Below, piece after piece: positions 1 to 12,277 of a stretch of DNA of 64,000 nucleotides (positions within the stretch are counted from its first letter, which is position 1; every line of letters starts with the position of its first letter). A model generated the notes under the pieces. That model ran no database searches. It was not told the origin of the DNA and saw nothing but the letters and a program-made list of their open reading frames with translations. The translations under genes and the position numbers were made by a program. The DNA comes from Brachionus manjavacas (taxonomy: Eukaryota; Rotifera; Eurotatoria; Ploima; Brachionidae): NCBI GenBank assembly GCA_019054805.1, contig JAHQIY010000031.1, positions 310,001 through 374,000 of the forward strand, given 5' to 3'.

Positions 1-19
1 AAATGAATTTCACAACCCC
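1..19. mobile_element. Right end of a MULE-type inverted-repeat element (partial)
   Basis: The first 19 bases end in TTCACAACCCC and, read in reverse complement, match the terminal inverted repeat of the complete MITE at 29134-29488 (GGGGTTGTGAA, then TTC and TTT at the same spacing, with two differences). The rest of the element would lie left of the window. The short match makes this tentative. Confidence 0.35.
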
Positions 20-1717
20 GAAAAAATTTTGAATTTCTGTAAAATTTTGGCTTTATTAAAATCAGTCTTTTAATGACGATAAATCGAATAAATCTATAAT
101 ATATAAAATTGAATGTTTTACTAGAAAATCAACAAGTAAAAAGATAAACTTTTTTAATTGAAATTGCGTTTTTTTCAGAATAAAAATAAATGAAAAAAAA
201 ATTAAAATAAAAAATTAATAAAAAGGAAAAATAAGATAAATAATTCATTTAGAGTAAAAGTTTTTAGTTCGTTAAGGTGAAAAATTTTTAGATTATGTGA
301 ACAAATTAAATAAAAGTCTTTAATAGAATGCCTAATTCTCGAATAAAAATAAACAACTAAAGTTAATAATAATTTACATAATATTAATATTAAATAATAA
401 ACAATAATATTTATTAATAGTAATAATTTTGTTGTTTTTTTTTAATTTGAAGGAGCTTATCATTTGCTCTGATCGGGCTGACTTGGTATTAGCATTTCAA
501 CAATCCCAAATACCCAATTGCGCTCCTTATTTAAATCTTTGCCTTTCAGCATTAATTTTAAAAAGTAAAGAAAATTAAAATTTATTTTCCACCCTTTAAG
601 TGTTTGACTTTGCGGAACAAAGATTCATCTATTTCGCAAAATTTACCTACTCCACCCGACTTTAAATTTTCTATGTAATTACTTTTTCTGTCATATTTTT
701 TATCATTAGCTTTTTTAAATAAGGTGATTAATTTTTAGATTAGGCAAACTAATAGTTCATAAAACCTGAGAAAAAAATAATTGTTCCAGTAACAGGCGAA
801 CCATAGTTTAGCTAACCGATTAAACCTTAAAAACTTTGTTTTTTCTTTTTAGACTTTCGTTTGATGCATCTTAACAAAAACTCAATATCTTAAAAAGGAA
901 AACAGAGCGTAGATATTTTTTTTACAAATATTATCTTAAGAATCATCATATCGAAAATTTAAAGTCAAAATTTATAAAAAAAAAAAGTTTACCATGCTTG
1001 CAAAATTAATTTAAACTTTTTTTTTTTGAAACTGAAAAAAATATTTGAAACATCGCACTTTTTCGATGTAATTTCAACATTGGATACATTTTGTAATTCA
1101 AACACAAAAAATTAAACCATTTATTAATTAATTTAATTTTTACCTTTTATACTGAAACGATGTTTGGTTATTTATTTATTAGATTTATAACAACTTTATA
1201 TTGCAGATTTAAAGAGTTATTGCTTGGAAAAATTAAAAATGATCCAGACCTTATTTGAATGTACTAAACGAACAGAAAGTATAAATTCTAATAATTCAAA
1301 GATTCACACAGCATAAAATATAGGGATATCAATTTTTCGACCGATTACCCTAGACATAATTGGGTTTAAGTTTATTTTTACTTATATATAAAAATAATAA
1401 AAAACCCAATAAATGATATAAAATTAAATTAATTTACCATTTTCAGAAACAAATCGAGACTTTCTTATCAATTGCTTAAAAAAATTAGAAATTAAAAAAA
1501 TTGTAAATAAAAAAAAATAATATTCATGTAAAAAATAAAAAATAAAAGCACGTTTTTAATTTGTAATTAATTTAATTTAAAAAAATTAAGGTGTTTTAAT
1601 AAGGCAATATAATGTAGAAAAAGTAAGAAGTTCAAAATAATTTATTCCATTTTATTCTAAAAAGTTTTTTTTTATTGTTTTTTGTGTTAAAATGTAGTCT
1701 CGTGTACTTGATCTAAT
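20..1717. other. AT-rich intergenic stretch
   Basis: I see no supportable gene here. The stretch is dominated by A/T homopolymers with stops in all frames. The only recognisable content is the dispersed repeat listed at 894-1120. A GAAGGAGCTTATC motif near 449 superficially resembles the LINE 3' tails seen elsewhere but lacks the second hairpin arm. Confidence 0.6.
894..1120 (+). repeat. Dispersed repeat, decayed copy (partner at 28862-29097)
   Basis: From GGAAAACAGAGCGTAGA to the shared AAATTAAACCAT this stretch aligns almost colinearly with 28862-29097. In the partner copy the left half is an open frame (28746-28988) with an N-terminal hydrophobic segment; here frameshifts and homopolymer expansion close it. 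The right half, around ATTTGAAACATCGCACTTTT, is noncoding and better conserved. Probably a small transposon or its 3' end; the family is not recognised. Confidence 0.6.
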
Positions 1718-2153
<436 letters not shown>

Positions 2154-3655
2154 TTCGAAAGAATTTCTTATTCGAACAGAATCTAAAAAGCCGATTAAGT
2201 AAAATTTGTTTGGAATGAAAATCTACAGCACACTACATTCATATAAACTGACAAATACATAACGCTTTAGCGAAAAAAATCTTTGTTTTAGAACAGAAAA
2301 AGGTTTAAAAAAAGCCTATTATTTTTTTTGTTTTCGAGCAAATCTAACTTTTTTGTGTATAACAAAAAAATAACAAAAATGTTCGGCTTTTTTTAAAAAC
2401 TAAAATTTAAAATGCCTAAGCGTACGCTAAACTATACGCAATCAATGAGCATTGTTATAATTTGATCAAATAAATTATTTGAAAATATTCCAAAGTTCAC
2501 TTTTGTTTTTTCTTTTCTAATAAATTTTTTTTTTAAATCTAGCCTGAACTCTTGACTTCTGATCAAAAACAATAAACCTATTCTGTACTTTAATTAAAAA
2601 ACTCAAAAATTATCTATATACTAATTAATATGCTTTATTTTTGTTTTTGAAATTATATTTGGATTTATTTTTAAATTTACTTTAATTCTTCGGATGGAAT
2701 TCATGATTAATGGAAGAAACAGAAACATAAAGTTTAAACCTTGATATTCTGTTCTTAATTTATATTTTGTTTCAATCTTAAAATTTATTTCTACAAATAC
2801 AGTTTTGAATTTTAAAAAAAATTTTCTTCAATTAATTATACAAAATTTTCAATGTTTTTCCTTGAATTGCTTTGAAGCGAAAGGTCAAATTTTCTTTTTT
2901 GACCAAAAACCATGTTTTTGTTTTAGAGGTTAGCTTGGTTTTAAAATTAAAGCAATTGATCAAGCATAATTTTAATTTATTAGATAATAAAAAGAATATT
3001 CAAAAATTCTAAAAAATAAAAAATTTAATTAATTTAAATTCGAAAGCAAATAAAATTTTTTCCAAATTCATTAAATTTGACAATTTTTGGTTGTCTCGCC
3101 GGTCTTTAATATTCTAAATTGCATCTTACAAATAAGAAATTTCAAAAATCAACATTTTTTATAAAACTTTCAATTTCGACTCGTGAAATGATTTGAACTT
3201 AAATTTTGGTGTTGATTTTCCTTTTTTGAGTGTGGTTGAAATTTTTTGAATACAATTTGATTAGCATTTTTCAATGTATGTAACATAAATTTTAAAAAAA
3301 TTAACAATGTAGATAATGTTTAAAAAGTACAGAACTTAAATATGGATATTTACTTTGACTGTTTATTCTTCTTCTTTAATTAACAGAAAAATTGTTTCAA
3401 ACAGATTATACCAGAAATTTAAATTTTATTTTTGCAATCATTTTAAAAAAAGTTTCTAAGGTCGATGATAAAATTATTTTTAAAGGTGGTTCATAATTTT
3501 TTTCCAATTTTTCTGGTAAAAATTAAATCCAAACTAAATTATTTATTTTAATCAAAAAAATAAAAATTCAAAATATTGAAATTTTTTCGAGAAAAATTGA
3601 GGAACCATAATAAGACAATGCATCTTTATCAAATTAATACTTTATCAAAAATTAT
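2154..3655. other. AT-rich intergenic stretch
   Basis: This is the region upstream of the subunit c gene. I see no gene and no clear promoter motif beyond general A/T richness. An open frame at 3576-3779 on the plus strand is the antisense of the Ly6-like exon listed next. Confidence 0.55.
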
Positions 3656-4039
3656 TCAAAAAAATTTAGCCAAAGACAAAAATAAAAAAGCCGAAATGGC
3701 AACCAAGTTAAATTTCAAATTATGGGAACTGTTGCAGTTGTCAGTGGTACAAACATATGTGAAGATTTTTCGACCATAGTGAACTTGTGTAGCTTGGGTA
3801 GTGCCACTAAAGCAATCATACACAGCATAAAGATTTCCTCCAGACAGTTCGTAAACATTTTTCTAGAAATAAACAAAAAATAGAAATAAACAAAATATAA
3901 TTTATCTTGAGAATCAAATTACCATGCATCCTTTTGGTTCGGATGATGGATTGCTAGCACCTGAGGCACCACAGTTATTAGCAGTAACTGTGTTGTCAAA
4001 ATATGTTTTGTTCTTACTTGATTTTAATTCTTGTATGTT
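3656..4039 (-). pseudogene. Ly6-like secreted protein, divergent copy lacking exon 1
   Basis: Exon 3 (3862-3656) is open and in frame. It encodes a divergent version of the last 68 residues of the intact family members at 15294, 20615 and 23113, including VCTTDNCN and the hydrophobic C-terminus. Exon 2 (4039-3923) keeps the second half (DNTVTANNCGASGASN) and the exact splice junction, but its first half is replaced by unrelated sequence reading QELKSSKNK, preceded by a plausible TTTCAG acceptor. No signal-peptide exon is visible. A promoter-like block similar to those of the intact copies (GTTTGATAGTTACC, then TATAAAAAGG) sits immediately upstream at about 4060-4100. It is either a pseudogene or a paralogue with a different first exon; I favour the former. 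Confidence 0.7.
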
Positions 4040-5796
4040 CTGAAATTTAAAACTTTTTTTTTTCTAACCTTTTTATAGTTAGACGGTAACTATCAAACAG
4101 TTCAATTCGTATCTTAGTTGCTATAAGATACAATTTCCTCACATTTTTTTTTTCAAAATATCGGAAAATGTTTTATTTATTTTTGTTGATTTTTGATTTA
4201 ATTTTAAAAATTTACTTTTCATTCAAAATTCTGATAAATATAATCGAGTTTACTATGTCTTATAGCAACTAGAAAACAAATAAAGTTATTTGATAGCGAT
4301 GGATAGTTTAAATCATTTCTCTAAATTTAATATTATACAATCGAAATAAAATATCAATTTCATTTAAAAAAATTTTATTTAATTACTTTATTTTTGATTA
4401 TCCCTAGAAAATTTTTTACTAAAATTTTGTTGATTAAATTGATTTAAATTAAAAATTTATTTTTGTTTATTTAAGAAAAATAATTTTTAAAATTGCTTAT
4501 AAAATTCTTTGATTGACTGCCGTTAATAAAATATTAATGAAATATTTGAGCTATTAAAATTACAATTTAAACAAAATTTTTTGTTTCTCTAAAATAATTT
4601 TTTTTCTCTATCAATCATTAAGGCTTAAAAAAGGATTATATTGTTGGGAACTGCCGTACCAAAATACTCATATTTAAAACGCTAAATTAATCAAAAAAAA
4701 AGTAAAATATTGTATAAACAAATTTTTAAATCTTTTTTTTTTTTGTGAAATATACAAATACCTTGTTTTATTTTCAATTTGATTACAAATAAAAAAATGC
4801 GATATTTTTAATAATAAAAATTTAAAATTAATTAACAATGAAAACAAGAAAAAAAGAGTAAAAAAATCTAGAAATGGTAAAAAAATAATCTACAGCCTAC
4901 AGCTCCAATTACTCAAGTTTCTTCTAGATGCAAACCCTGATTCAACTCCAAAATTTAGACAAAAAGGTCCTAGCTTTACTTGAGACAAATTAAACAATAA
5001 CAGGAAAAGGTGTTTATATTGATAGCAATTTTGAATCTTTTTTCTTGTATTCTTGTTTTTAAATTAAATAATTTTTCATAATGATTTCAAATTATATTTA
5101 GAAAATTTTTTAAGATATCAAATTAAAAAAATCAGTTTTTGAATATTAATTTTTATTTAATCAAAAGTTTTATTAGCTAAATTTATTAAGGAATAGCAAA
5201 AATTTTAAGTTTAAAATCAAAAAAAATTATCCATAAAAATAAGATAATATTTATTAAAATCACCAAATAAAATTCAAGTCATAAAAATCAGTAATATTTT
5301 TGAAAATGTTATTTTCCTTTTTTTAAGTTATTATTTTCTAGATTCAAAAAATTTTTTTCTAAATTGTAGCCTTGTTTGGACTTATTTACCTGGGTTTAAT
5401 TAAGAATATTTTGATGACGTTAAGGCTTTATTTTGCTAAAGTGTCAAATAAAAGTTAAATTGCTTGTTATGGTTACATTAATAAGTTTAGAAAAAGCTTT
5501 ACAATAAAACTTTAAAGTAAATAAAATTTATTTTAATTTTAACATTACTATGCATTTCAACTTTTCACTGTTTAATTTTTTTAAATAATTTTGCATCATT
5601 GTTGACTTTTTACTTTTTTTTAAATAAAAATAAATTAAGATTTACTAAAAAATTTTTTTGTTTAAATTTTTTCAAGAATTTTTTTCAAAATTGAAAATTT
5701 TTTTAGGTTAATTGATAAAAAATTGCCATAATTCATTGACTGATAAAATAAACCTTCTTTAATCAAAAAATACTTGTAATAATTACATTATTTTTA
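4040..5796. other. AT-rich intergenic stretch
   Basis: Apart from the promoter-like remnant at about 4060-4100, I see no gene, RNA or mobile element I can name. Confidence 0.5.
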
Positions 5797-6012
5797 ACTT
5801 CTGTGGCTTTGGTAGTGCCAGTAAAGCAAGCATACTCCACATAAAGATTTCCTCCAGACAATTTGTAAACACTTTTCTAAAAATAAGCAAAAAACAGAAA
5901 TAAACAAAATATAATTTATCTCAAATTACCATGCATCCTTTTGGTTCGGATGATGGATTGCTAGCACCTGAGGTACCACAGTTATTAGCAGTAACTGTGT
6001 TGTCAAAATTTT
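5797..6012 (-). pseudogene. Ly6-like gene fragment (parts of exons 3 and 2)
   Basis: The fragment covers the first part of exon 3 (5876-5797), the second intron (shortened by a deletion) and the 3' half of exon 2 down to about 6012. It is nearly identical to the intact copies. Both outer breaks are abrupt: the left at TTAACTTCTG, the right where a (TAA)n run begins the LINE fragment at 6028. There is no signal peptide, promoter or stop codon, so this is a dead fragment. Confidence 0.8.
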
Positions 6013-6027
6013 GTTTTAGTTTTACAA

Positions 6028-6074
<47 letters not shown>

Positions 6075-6345
6075 GCTACAGCAGAGTAACTGCGGAGCAA
6101 TGCTATATCTAGCCTTGCTATGGTAGCTGTCTGATTTTAAAATATGTCTTAAAAAGATTATGTTAATAGGAAAAAATTAATTATTTTTTTTTCAAAAAGA
6201 TATCTAGTTTGTTTTTGAATTCATTTTTAGATTTTACATTTACAACCTCTATCGGTAACTCGTTCCAAGCACTCTGTTTGTTAGAAAGTTCTCTCTCACT
6301 TTGATCCTTGACATTTGCTTGGTCAGATAGTAATAATACACTATA
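6028..6345 (-). mobile_element. LINE 3' end fragment with structured tail and (TTA)n
   Basis: On the minus strand, 6335-6181 encodes the typical C-terminus of a jockey/CR1-like reverse transcriptase, including the SAWNELPIEVVN and FKNKLDIFLKKK motifs, then a stop. About 50 bp further on comes the structured block at 6128-6074, and the element ends in a (TTA)n tract (plus strand 6028-6070). Only the 3' end is present, as expected of 5'-truncated non-LTR insertions. It cuts the Ly6-like fragment on its left. Confidence 0.75.
6074..6128 (-). other. Predicted three-way-junction RNA at a LINE 3' end, copy 1
   Basis: An outer stem is formed by AGCTAC (6074-6079) and GTAGCT (6123-6128). Inside are two hairpins: GCAG/CTGC (6081-6093) and AGCAA/TTGCT (6096-6100 with 6115-6119). 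The homologous copy at 7443-7498 changes both sides of both inner hairpins together, which supports a folded RNA. It probably serves recognition by the LINE's own reverse transcriptase; that role is inference. Confidence 0.65.
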
Positions 6346-7417
6346 ATTAAATTTAGTTATTATTTAATTTTAAATTTATTAAGGAAAAGTAAAAATTTTA
6401 AGTCAAATATCGAAAATAAATATTCATTAAGATAAGATATCATTTATTAAATAATTTATTTGGTAAAAATGTAAGATATCATTTATTAAAAGTAAAATTT
6501 TAACGATCTATTTTAAAAACTAACTAAAAACTTTTTTTTTGTTTAAGGCTTTAAAAAAAGTATTCTATTAATTTTTTTCTCAAATTTTGAAACAGAAATA
6601 AAATAAATTCATAATTAAATAAATTCAAAAAATAAATTCAAAAAAAGTCGATTAAATTTTTTAGCCTATTTTGTTATGTTTTTTTTTAATTTACTTTACT
6701 TTTATTACTATACAGTTATTTGGTATCAATTTACTTAAATTTTAGTTATCAAAATGTAATTTTTAATATACTATTTCAAAATTGAATTCCTAAATCAAAT
6801 TTATTTTATTAAACGATTACAGAGTAATCAATTCACCCACACTTTTTTAGATATACGTAGAACATCGAAACAATTAAATAATGGACAATATTTAAATCAT
6901 TAAGGAAGTGTGGAAATTTTGGATTTTGATTTGGATCTTTACGTTAATTGAAGTAAAAATAAAAATGTCAAATTGAAGAGTTTATTTTAATTTACAAATT
7001 TTTAAATAAAATTGAATTATTTTACATTAAAAAAATTGCGATTCGATTTTTCTTTTAATTATTTTTATTTTTTGATAGAATGTAAAAGCTTTGATCTTTT
7101 AGTCTTATCTTAATTCTATTTTAAATGTCACCTTTTATTTTTTAAATTTTGAATTTTGAAAAAAAATATTAAAAATCCGAGTCCTGATTAGTATGGCATA
7201 AATTTTTCAAGACAATAAAAAATAACTTCTTACAATTAAAACCGACGTTTGACATTTCATTTTGATTAATTTAACAAAATTGCTAAAAAATTATCTAATT
7301 TATCAAATTAAATTTATCTAAAACTTGTACTAGGACTCGGATTTTTTATTAATTTTCACACAATTTATGTTTAAGTCAATGTGGAATACATTTGAATCGT
7401 TTAAAAAAGACTCTTAA
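6346..7417. other. AT-rich intergenic stretch
   Basis: I see no supportable feature in this stretch. Confidence 0.5.
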
Positions 7418-7520
7418 TATAATAATAATAATAATAATAAAAAGCTACAGCAAGCGAGCTTGCGGAGATGACTTAATCGGAAGCCATCTATGGTAGCTAA
7501 TTGCGCAAAAATCGAGAAAT
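7418..7520 (-). mobile_element. LINE 3' terminus: (TTA)n and three-way junction, copy 2
   Basis: A (TAA)n tract at 7418-7440 is followed by the second copy of the structured block: outer stem AGCTAC/GTAGCT (7443-7448, 7493-7498), hairpin GCAAGC-GA-GCTTGC (7450-7463) and hairpin AGATG/CATCT (7466-7470, 7485-7489). The flanking sequence to 7520 is unrelated to copy 1. It may be the far 3' end of the LINE at 7838-9497, or a separate short insertion; a homopolymer A run near 7750 between them favours the latter. Confidence 0.6.
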
Positions 7521-7837
7521 TAATTAAGGAACTACAATGAAAGTAACAGAGACGAAACTGAGGTACAAGACGAATACGAGAGATTATACAGATTAATGTG
7601 ATTAAGTAGATTAAAAGTAATTCAATAAATTAGTCATGAATAAGAAATAAATAAGAAATGAATTAAATAATGGTTCAATAGTATAAAAAACTAAGAGATG
7701 ATTAATTTCATAAATAGGTTAGTTACAATTGATTATTGATTTTATGATTAAAAAAAAAAAAAAAAAAAATTTGCTAAATAAATGAATGTTAAGAAGACTT
7801 AAATTGTAATAGATTGTTACATGTGTTACTGCATTTA

Positions 7838-9497
7838 TTTTTTTTTTTTTTTTTTAACATTTAATTAAATTTACAAATTTAAAATAAAGATAGGAATATG
7901 TTAGCGGTTCTGTTGAAACAAAAGTTATCTCTATGTTGGAGCATCGAAAATTCTTTGTGATATTTGAAGCAGTGACCTCTTCCTTGGATTTTGGTGACAT
8001 TAAAATTGTTGCTTTTTTCAACCATTTCTATTCCATGCATGAACTTGTATAATTGAATTAGATCACCTCTTATTCTTCTTTCCACCAGATTTGGAATGTT
8101 CAAAGCCTTCAATCTGCTTTCATAAGGTTTGTTTCTAATTGAAGAAACAAATTTCGTAGCTCTGCGTTGAATCCTCTCAAGATTCTCACAATCCGAAATT
8201 CCAAAAGAGGACGAACAAAAGTTAAATACAATGATCGAAACTTACAATCAAAACGAGCGAATGATTTCCTGATGCGACCAAACATTTGATTTGCTTTGTT
8301 TGTAGCCTCTATCACTTGATTTTTTCATTTGAGATTTGTATTGAAGATAACTCCAAGATCTCTTTCGGTTTCAGACGTTGATAACTGTTTACCATTAATA
8401 GAATAAGTGAATTCTTTGTTTTTATGACCGTAATGCATAACCACACATTTTGATGTATTGAAGAGAAGAAGCCAATCTTGAGTCCACTTGAAAATTAAAT
8501 CTAAATCTGATTGAAGTTTCACTGCGCTTATTTCTGATACCGTTTGCGAGAATATTTTTGTATCATCTGCATACATTTTGACAATATTCTCTATTCCTTT
8601 TGGTAGATTATTGATATACAAAACGAACAAAAGTGGACCAATCACTGATCCTTGTGGTACACCGCTAAAAATCTCAACCCAATCCGACAAAATTTCACCT
8701 TGAACAACTCGTTGTCTTCTATTTTTCAAGAAAGCTTAAATCCATTTTAGTGTCAGACCATCAAAGCCATACGCTTTCAATTTAGCTATTAGTCGTCTGT
8801 GCGGAACATTATCAAATGCTTTCGCAAAATCTAGCAGAATTACATCAACAGGAATACTTTTGTCTAGACTCATTGAGATGAAATTTAGAGTTTCGATAAG
8901 ATTAGATGTATATGACTTTTTCTTGACAAATCCATGCTGTTTTTTATATATAATATTGTTCTTATAAAGATAGTCTTCCATTTTGGTTCTTATTATGCTT
9001 TCCATAATTTTGCACGGAATTGAAGTTAAAGACACGGGACAATAATTGCTGGCCGTTGATTTTTCATCTTTTTAACAATGGAGTAATATTTGCTGATCTA
9101 AATTGTATTGGAACCTGACTATTAGATAAAGACTTTCTGAAAATTAAAGTTAAAGGAACAGTAAAGGCGTCTGCACAGTTTTTAGCAATAGCAGATGAAG
9201 CTTGTCTACACCAAATGATTTATTTTGATTAAGGTCTTGTAATTTTTTATAAACCACTTCATAACTTATATCATTTGGTTCAATGTCAATATCTGAACAG
9301 TTTTCATAATTAGATGATTTTGGAGCTGATTCTGATTCTACATTTGAGTCTTCATTAGATTCAAGAATAGAATTTTCTTCGTTCTGAATACAGACAAATG
9401 ATTGATGTTGTTGACACGATCCTGATTTCTTTTTTGCTGCTCGATTTGGTCGACTTTTTTGTCGGACTGTGTTGTTCGGAATTATGGACTGCTTCAA
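7838..9497 (-). mobile_element. Jockey/CR1-like LINE, 5'-truncated, broken reverse transcriptase
   Basis: Consecutive minus-strand frames (9497-9150, 9035-8736, 8729-8325, 8315-8109, 8112-7879) form one reverse transcriptase interrupted by small indels. In order: the pre-RT motif (LQDLNQNKSFGVDKL), the finger region with KKQHGF and LLDFAKAFDNVPHRRL, motif B (SGVPQGSVIGPLLFVLYIN), the catalytic YADD (8562-8573), thumb motifs (TERDLGVIF) and a C-terminal region ending near 7879. The T-run at 7838-7854 is the poly(A) of the minus-strand element. There is no endonuclease domain. At least three frame breaks make it inactive. Family placement rests on motif style only. Confidence 0.85.
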
Positions 9498-9542
9498 AAA
9501 AGCCTTTTAGGAAACAAAATATTCCACGTTCTTTAGCAGATC

Positions 9543-9893
9543 TTGGAGAAAAAGGTGATAGATCCATCAATCAAAGATAAATACCACATTCGTGGCAAAT
9601 TTATGCATATTTTTGACAAACATATTATTGAAAAAGAAAAAACTCAAGTCGAATTAAAACAAACAAATTCTGTTATTTACACGACAACCGAGAGATCTAC
9701 AACGCCATTTATGAGAGTTAATGCCAATTACAAGATTTGTAGTGATACGTGCAAATATAAAATCGACGAAGATCCATTTATAAATGCACCGGCTAACCGT
9801 GACTCTCTCATGTTTTTATCACAGTGTCAGGTCCACACACACGACAATACAATTACACTCAAGGTCGATAATAGAGAAAAAACAGCCGTATAA
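9543..9893 (+). CDS. Hypothetical ORF, cysteine/histidine-containing
   Basis: Not recognised. The open frame starts without an ATG and gives about 116 residues. The middle contains a possible metal-binding cluster (ICSDTCKYK about 35 residues before CQVHTHD), which is why I keep it. A short acidic, serine-rich frame (NDSDISVEEKNSSEPQ, near 10050-10100) follows in the same orientation and could belong to the same decayed gene. The 5' side abuts the broken 5' end of the LINE at 9497, so this may be the target sequence that the LINE interrupted, or other transposon debris. There is no homology I can name. Confidence 0.3.
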   Translation: MEKKVIDPSIKDKYHIRGKFMHIFDKHIIEKEKTQVELKQTNSVIYTTTERSTTPFMRVNANYKICSDTCKYKIDEDPFINAPANRDSLMFLSQCQVHTHDNTITLKVDNREKTAV

Positions 9894-11260
9894 ATCACCA
9901 AAAAGTTTAATAAATCGTCTAAAAATAATTTTTAAATAAAAAAGCTAGGGGAATTGACCCTCCAAGTTAATTAGTTTTAAGGAAATGTAACTCGGAGCAC
10001 AATCAACTAAAAAGTGTAAACGTAAGTGCAAAATTTTTTTTAACAAATGATTCAGATATCAGTGTAGAAGAAAAAAATTCAAGCGAGCCACAAATTTCAA
10101 CTACAAGTGTAGAAATTAGAGACACTCAAACAAAATTCTCGTTGATTTTTTAACAAATTTTTTGTAACTCGATTAAGCCGTTGATTATAAACATATCTTT
10201 TTAAAAATATGCATGTTATATAACCAATTTTTTTAAATTATAGTAAAGTTTCTTGGTCAACTAAACTTTACTAAACTTAAACTGTAAATTCTTTTTTCTT
10301 TCTTTTTCTATTTTTAATTTTTTTTTGACTACTTGTTTTATCTATTTGTATATCTGTATCGATCATGAGCTCTTCCATGAGTATCAGAACTTAATTAACT
10401 TTTTTGCATTTATTTAAATTCTAATTTTTTTTTTATTTTTTTTATCTTTACTTTACTTCTCCTGAAGGAGGTTAATTATAAATAAATAAATAAATAAATA
10501 TTCAGCTAACTGTTCAATTCTCTGGACTTAATAACAATTTCGAACTATTTTAGAGCGATTTCAATAATACTAACGGGTGGCAAAAAATGGTTGTCTTAAA
10601 ATTCATTGAGAAAAAAAATAGTGAACGGACAATGATATAATAGTGAAATTTTGAGGGTTCACAGCTTTTTTTCTGTAGTTTCTTAAATTGATATTTTTAT
10701 ACAACTTTCTTTTCAAAATTAGTCCACTCTGGCCTACTAATTGACCCCTACCTGCGACCAGATTGTCCTCATAAATCATAAAATAAAAGTTTTTAAATCA
10801 TTTTGTAGAGAATTTTTTTATGATTAAAATAAGCTATAGATTGTTTTATTCCGTCTAGTTTCGAGAAGATAGAATCAAATAAAACCAAAAAATGACCATT
10901 GTTCTAAAATCTAAAAAACTTGGGTGTTTTATGTTTTTATCGAATAACATTTAATTTATTTAAGGTATTATCCTAAAATGTTGAACACATATATAATTGG
11001 ATTTAAGCTTTTAAATAAATATCTTTATAAAAAAAAATTTTTTTTTTTAAGTCTTGATTTTTAGTATTTTAAACTTTAGTTCTATATATCATTTAGTTGA
11101 AAATTTCCGAGAAAACAAGGGAAAGTTACTGAATAAAATACCTGATTTAAAAGCTTTAAGTTTATCCTTTATTTTGATATAAAATATGTGATAGTGGCCT
11201 TGTCTTAATATGAAAAAATAAAGATAGAAAAATTTCAATTATTTCTTTATTTTATTAAAA
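9894..11260. other. AT-rich stretch with LINE tail remnant
   Basis: No gene is recognised. It contains the acidic short frame near 10050-10130 and the LINE tail remnant at 10441-10500. Confidence 0.45.
10441..10500 (+). mobile_element. LINE 3' tail remnant with (AAAT)n
   Basis: A T-rich run leads into CTCCTGAAGGAGG and then (AAAT)n. This matches the left half of the hairpin tail described at 25552-25594 and 28053-28095; the second hairpin arm is lost. Confidence 0.45.
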
Positions 11261-12277
11261 TTATTTGTGACAATATTCCCCTTTAGCTTCTTCAACACTC
11301 CTCACCCTTTGATTAAAGGATCTTAAAGACTTTTCAATATGTTCTTTCTTTACCCGTCCGACACCTCTTTTAATTTCCTCAATAAATTCTTCCCTATTTT
11401 TGAATTTGTTTGGCCTCATTCATCATCATACTACTTCGTTTCAAAAAAGTAGTCACATGGATTTAGATCTGGCGAATTCGGTGGCCAATTTGATTTTCTG
11501 ATAGAATTGAACAAATTTTTCTCACACCATTTTTGACTGGTATTTGATGTATGAGATGTAGCACCATCCTGTTGAAAAACCCATTGATTAGTACCAAAAA
11601 TTCGCTGTCCTTCTCTCTTTGCAAATGGAAGAATTCGACGCTGATAATATAACGAATTAATTGTCTTGTCTAAAATTAAAAATCTTCTAAAATTTTTTAA
11701 AAGATTTTTAATTTATCTAAACAATATTATAATTTGTACTTTTTTTTAATGAAGAATGGTTCAGTAGCACCTTTTTCCGTCAATCCTATCCACACCATTA
11801 CAGAAAGAGGAAATTTTGATGTTCCATATAATCCTTAAAAATAATTCTTGAATTTTACATTTAAGTTTAAAAACAAAATAAAAAGATTTTTTTACCTCCT
11901 TTTTTGTCAGCTCCCTCACGTGATACTGCATAAACTCGGTGATTTTGTTTATTTATACCACCGTCTACCGTGAACATCTTTTCATCCGAAAACATTATCG
12001 GAAGATTTTTAAATAGTTGGTTTTTATTATTTCTCCAAAATTGACAAAATTTTAGGCGCTTTGATACATGGCCTTTCTTTATGAATGGTATTTTTCTCTT
12101 TTTGTAAGCCTTTTTTTAAATAAAAACCAAATTATTTTTCAAAAGTAAGTAAATTAAAAATTACTTTCAAATTCAAGTCCTTTAAAATATTTTGAAACGA
12201 AGCCTTTGAAATATTTAATTTGGTAGCAATCTGTCTACCAATCTCTTTACTCTGATTTTGTTCAAGTGATTTGAAAC
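11261..12277 (-). pseudogene. Tc1/mariner-superfamily transposase with introns, decayed
   Basis: Reading leftwards from 12277: a helix-turn-helix segment (KEIGRQIATKLNISKASF), then after an intron of about 55 bp (12164-12110) the catalytic core. Landmarks are PIMFSDEKMFTVDGG (first Asp), VYAVSREGADKKGG at a second junction, LYGTSKFPLSVMVWIGLTE, then WVFQQDGATSHTS (second Asp) and WPPNSPDLNPCDYFF (third acidic residue, DD-D type). The C-terminal helix region ends at a stop at 11261-11263. Introns lie at 12164-12110, 11895-11834 and about 11745-11650. A frameshift after CDYFF and a phase problem at the last junction make it inactive. Introns inside Tc1/mariner transposases are uncommon. No terminal inverted repeats were identified. 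Confidence 0.75.

Noticed and set aside
3576..3779. Plus-strand 67-residue ORF
   Set aside because: Its right half is antisense of the conserved Ly6-like exon 3.
6028..6128. tRNA gene suggested by the cloverleaf-like fold
   Set aside because: Only about 55 bases with two inner hairpins and no A/B-box or anticodon-loop arrangement, next to a LINE stop codon. A LINE 3' element explains it better.
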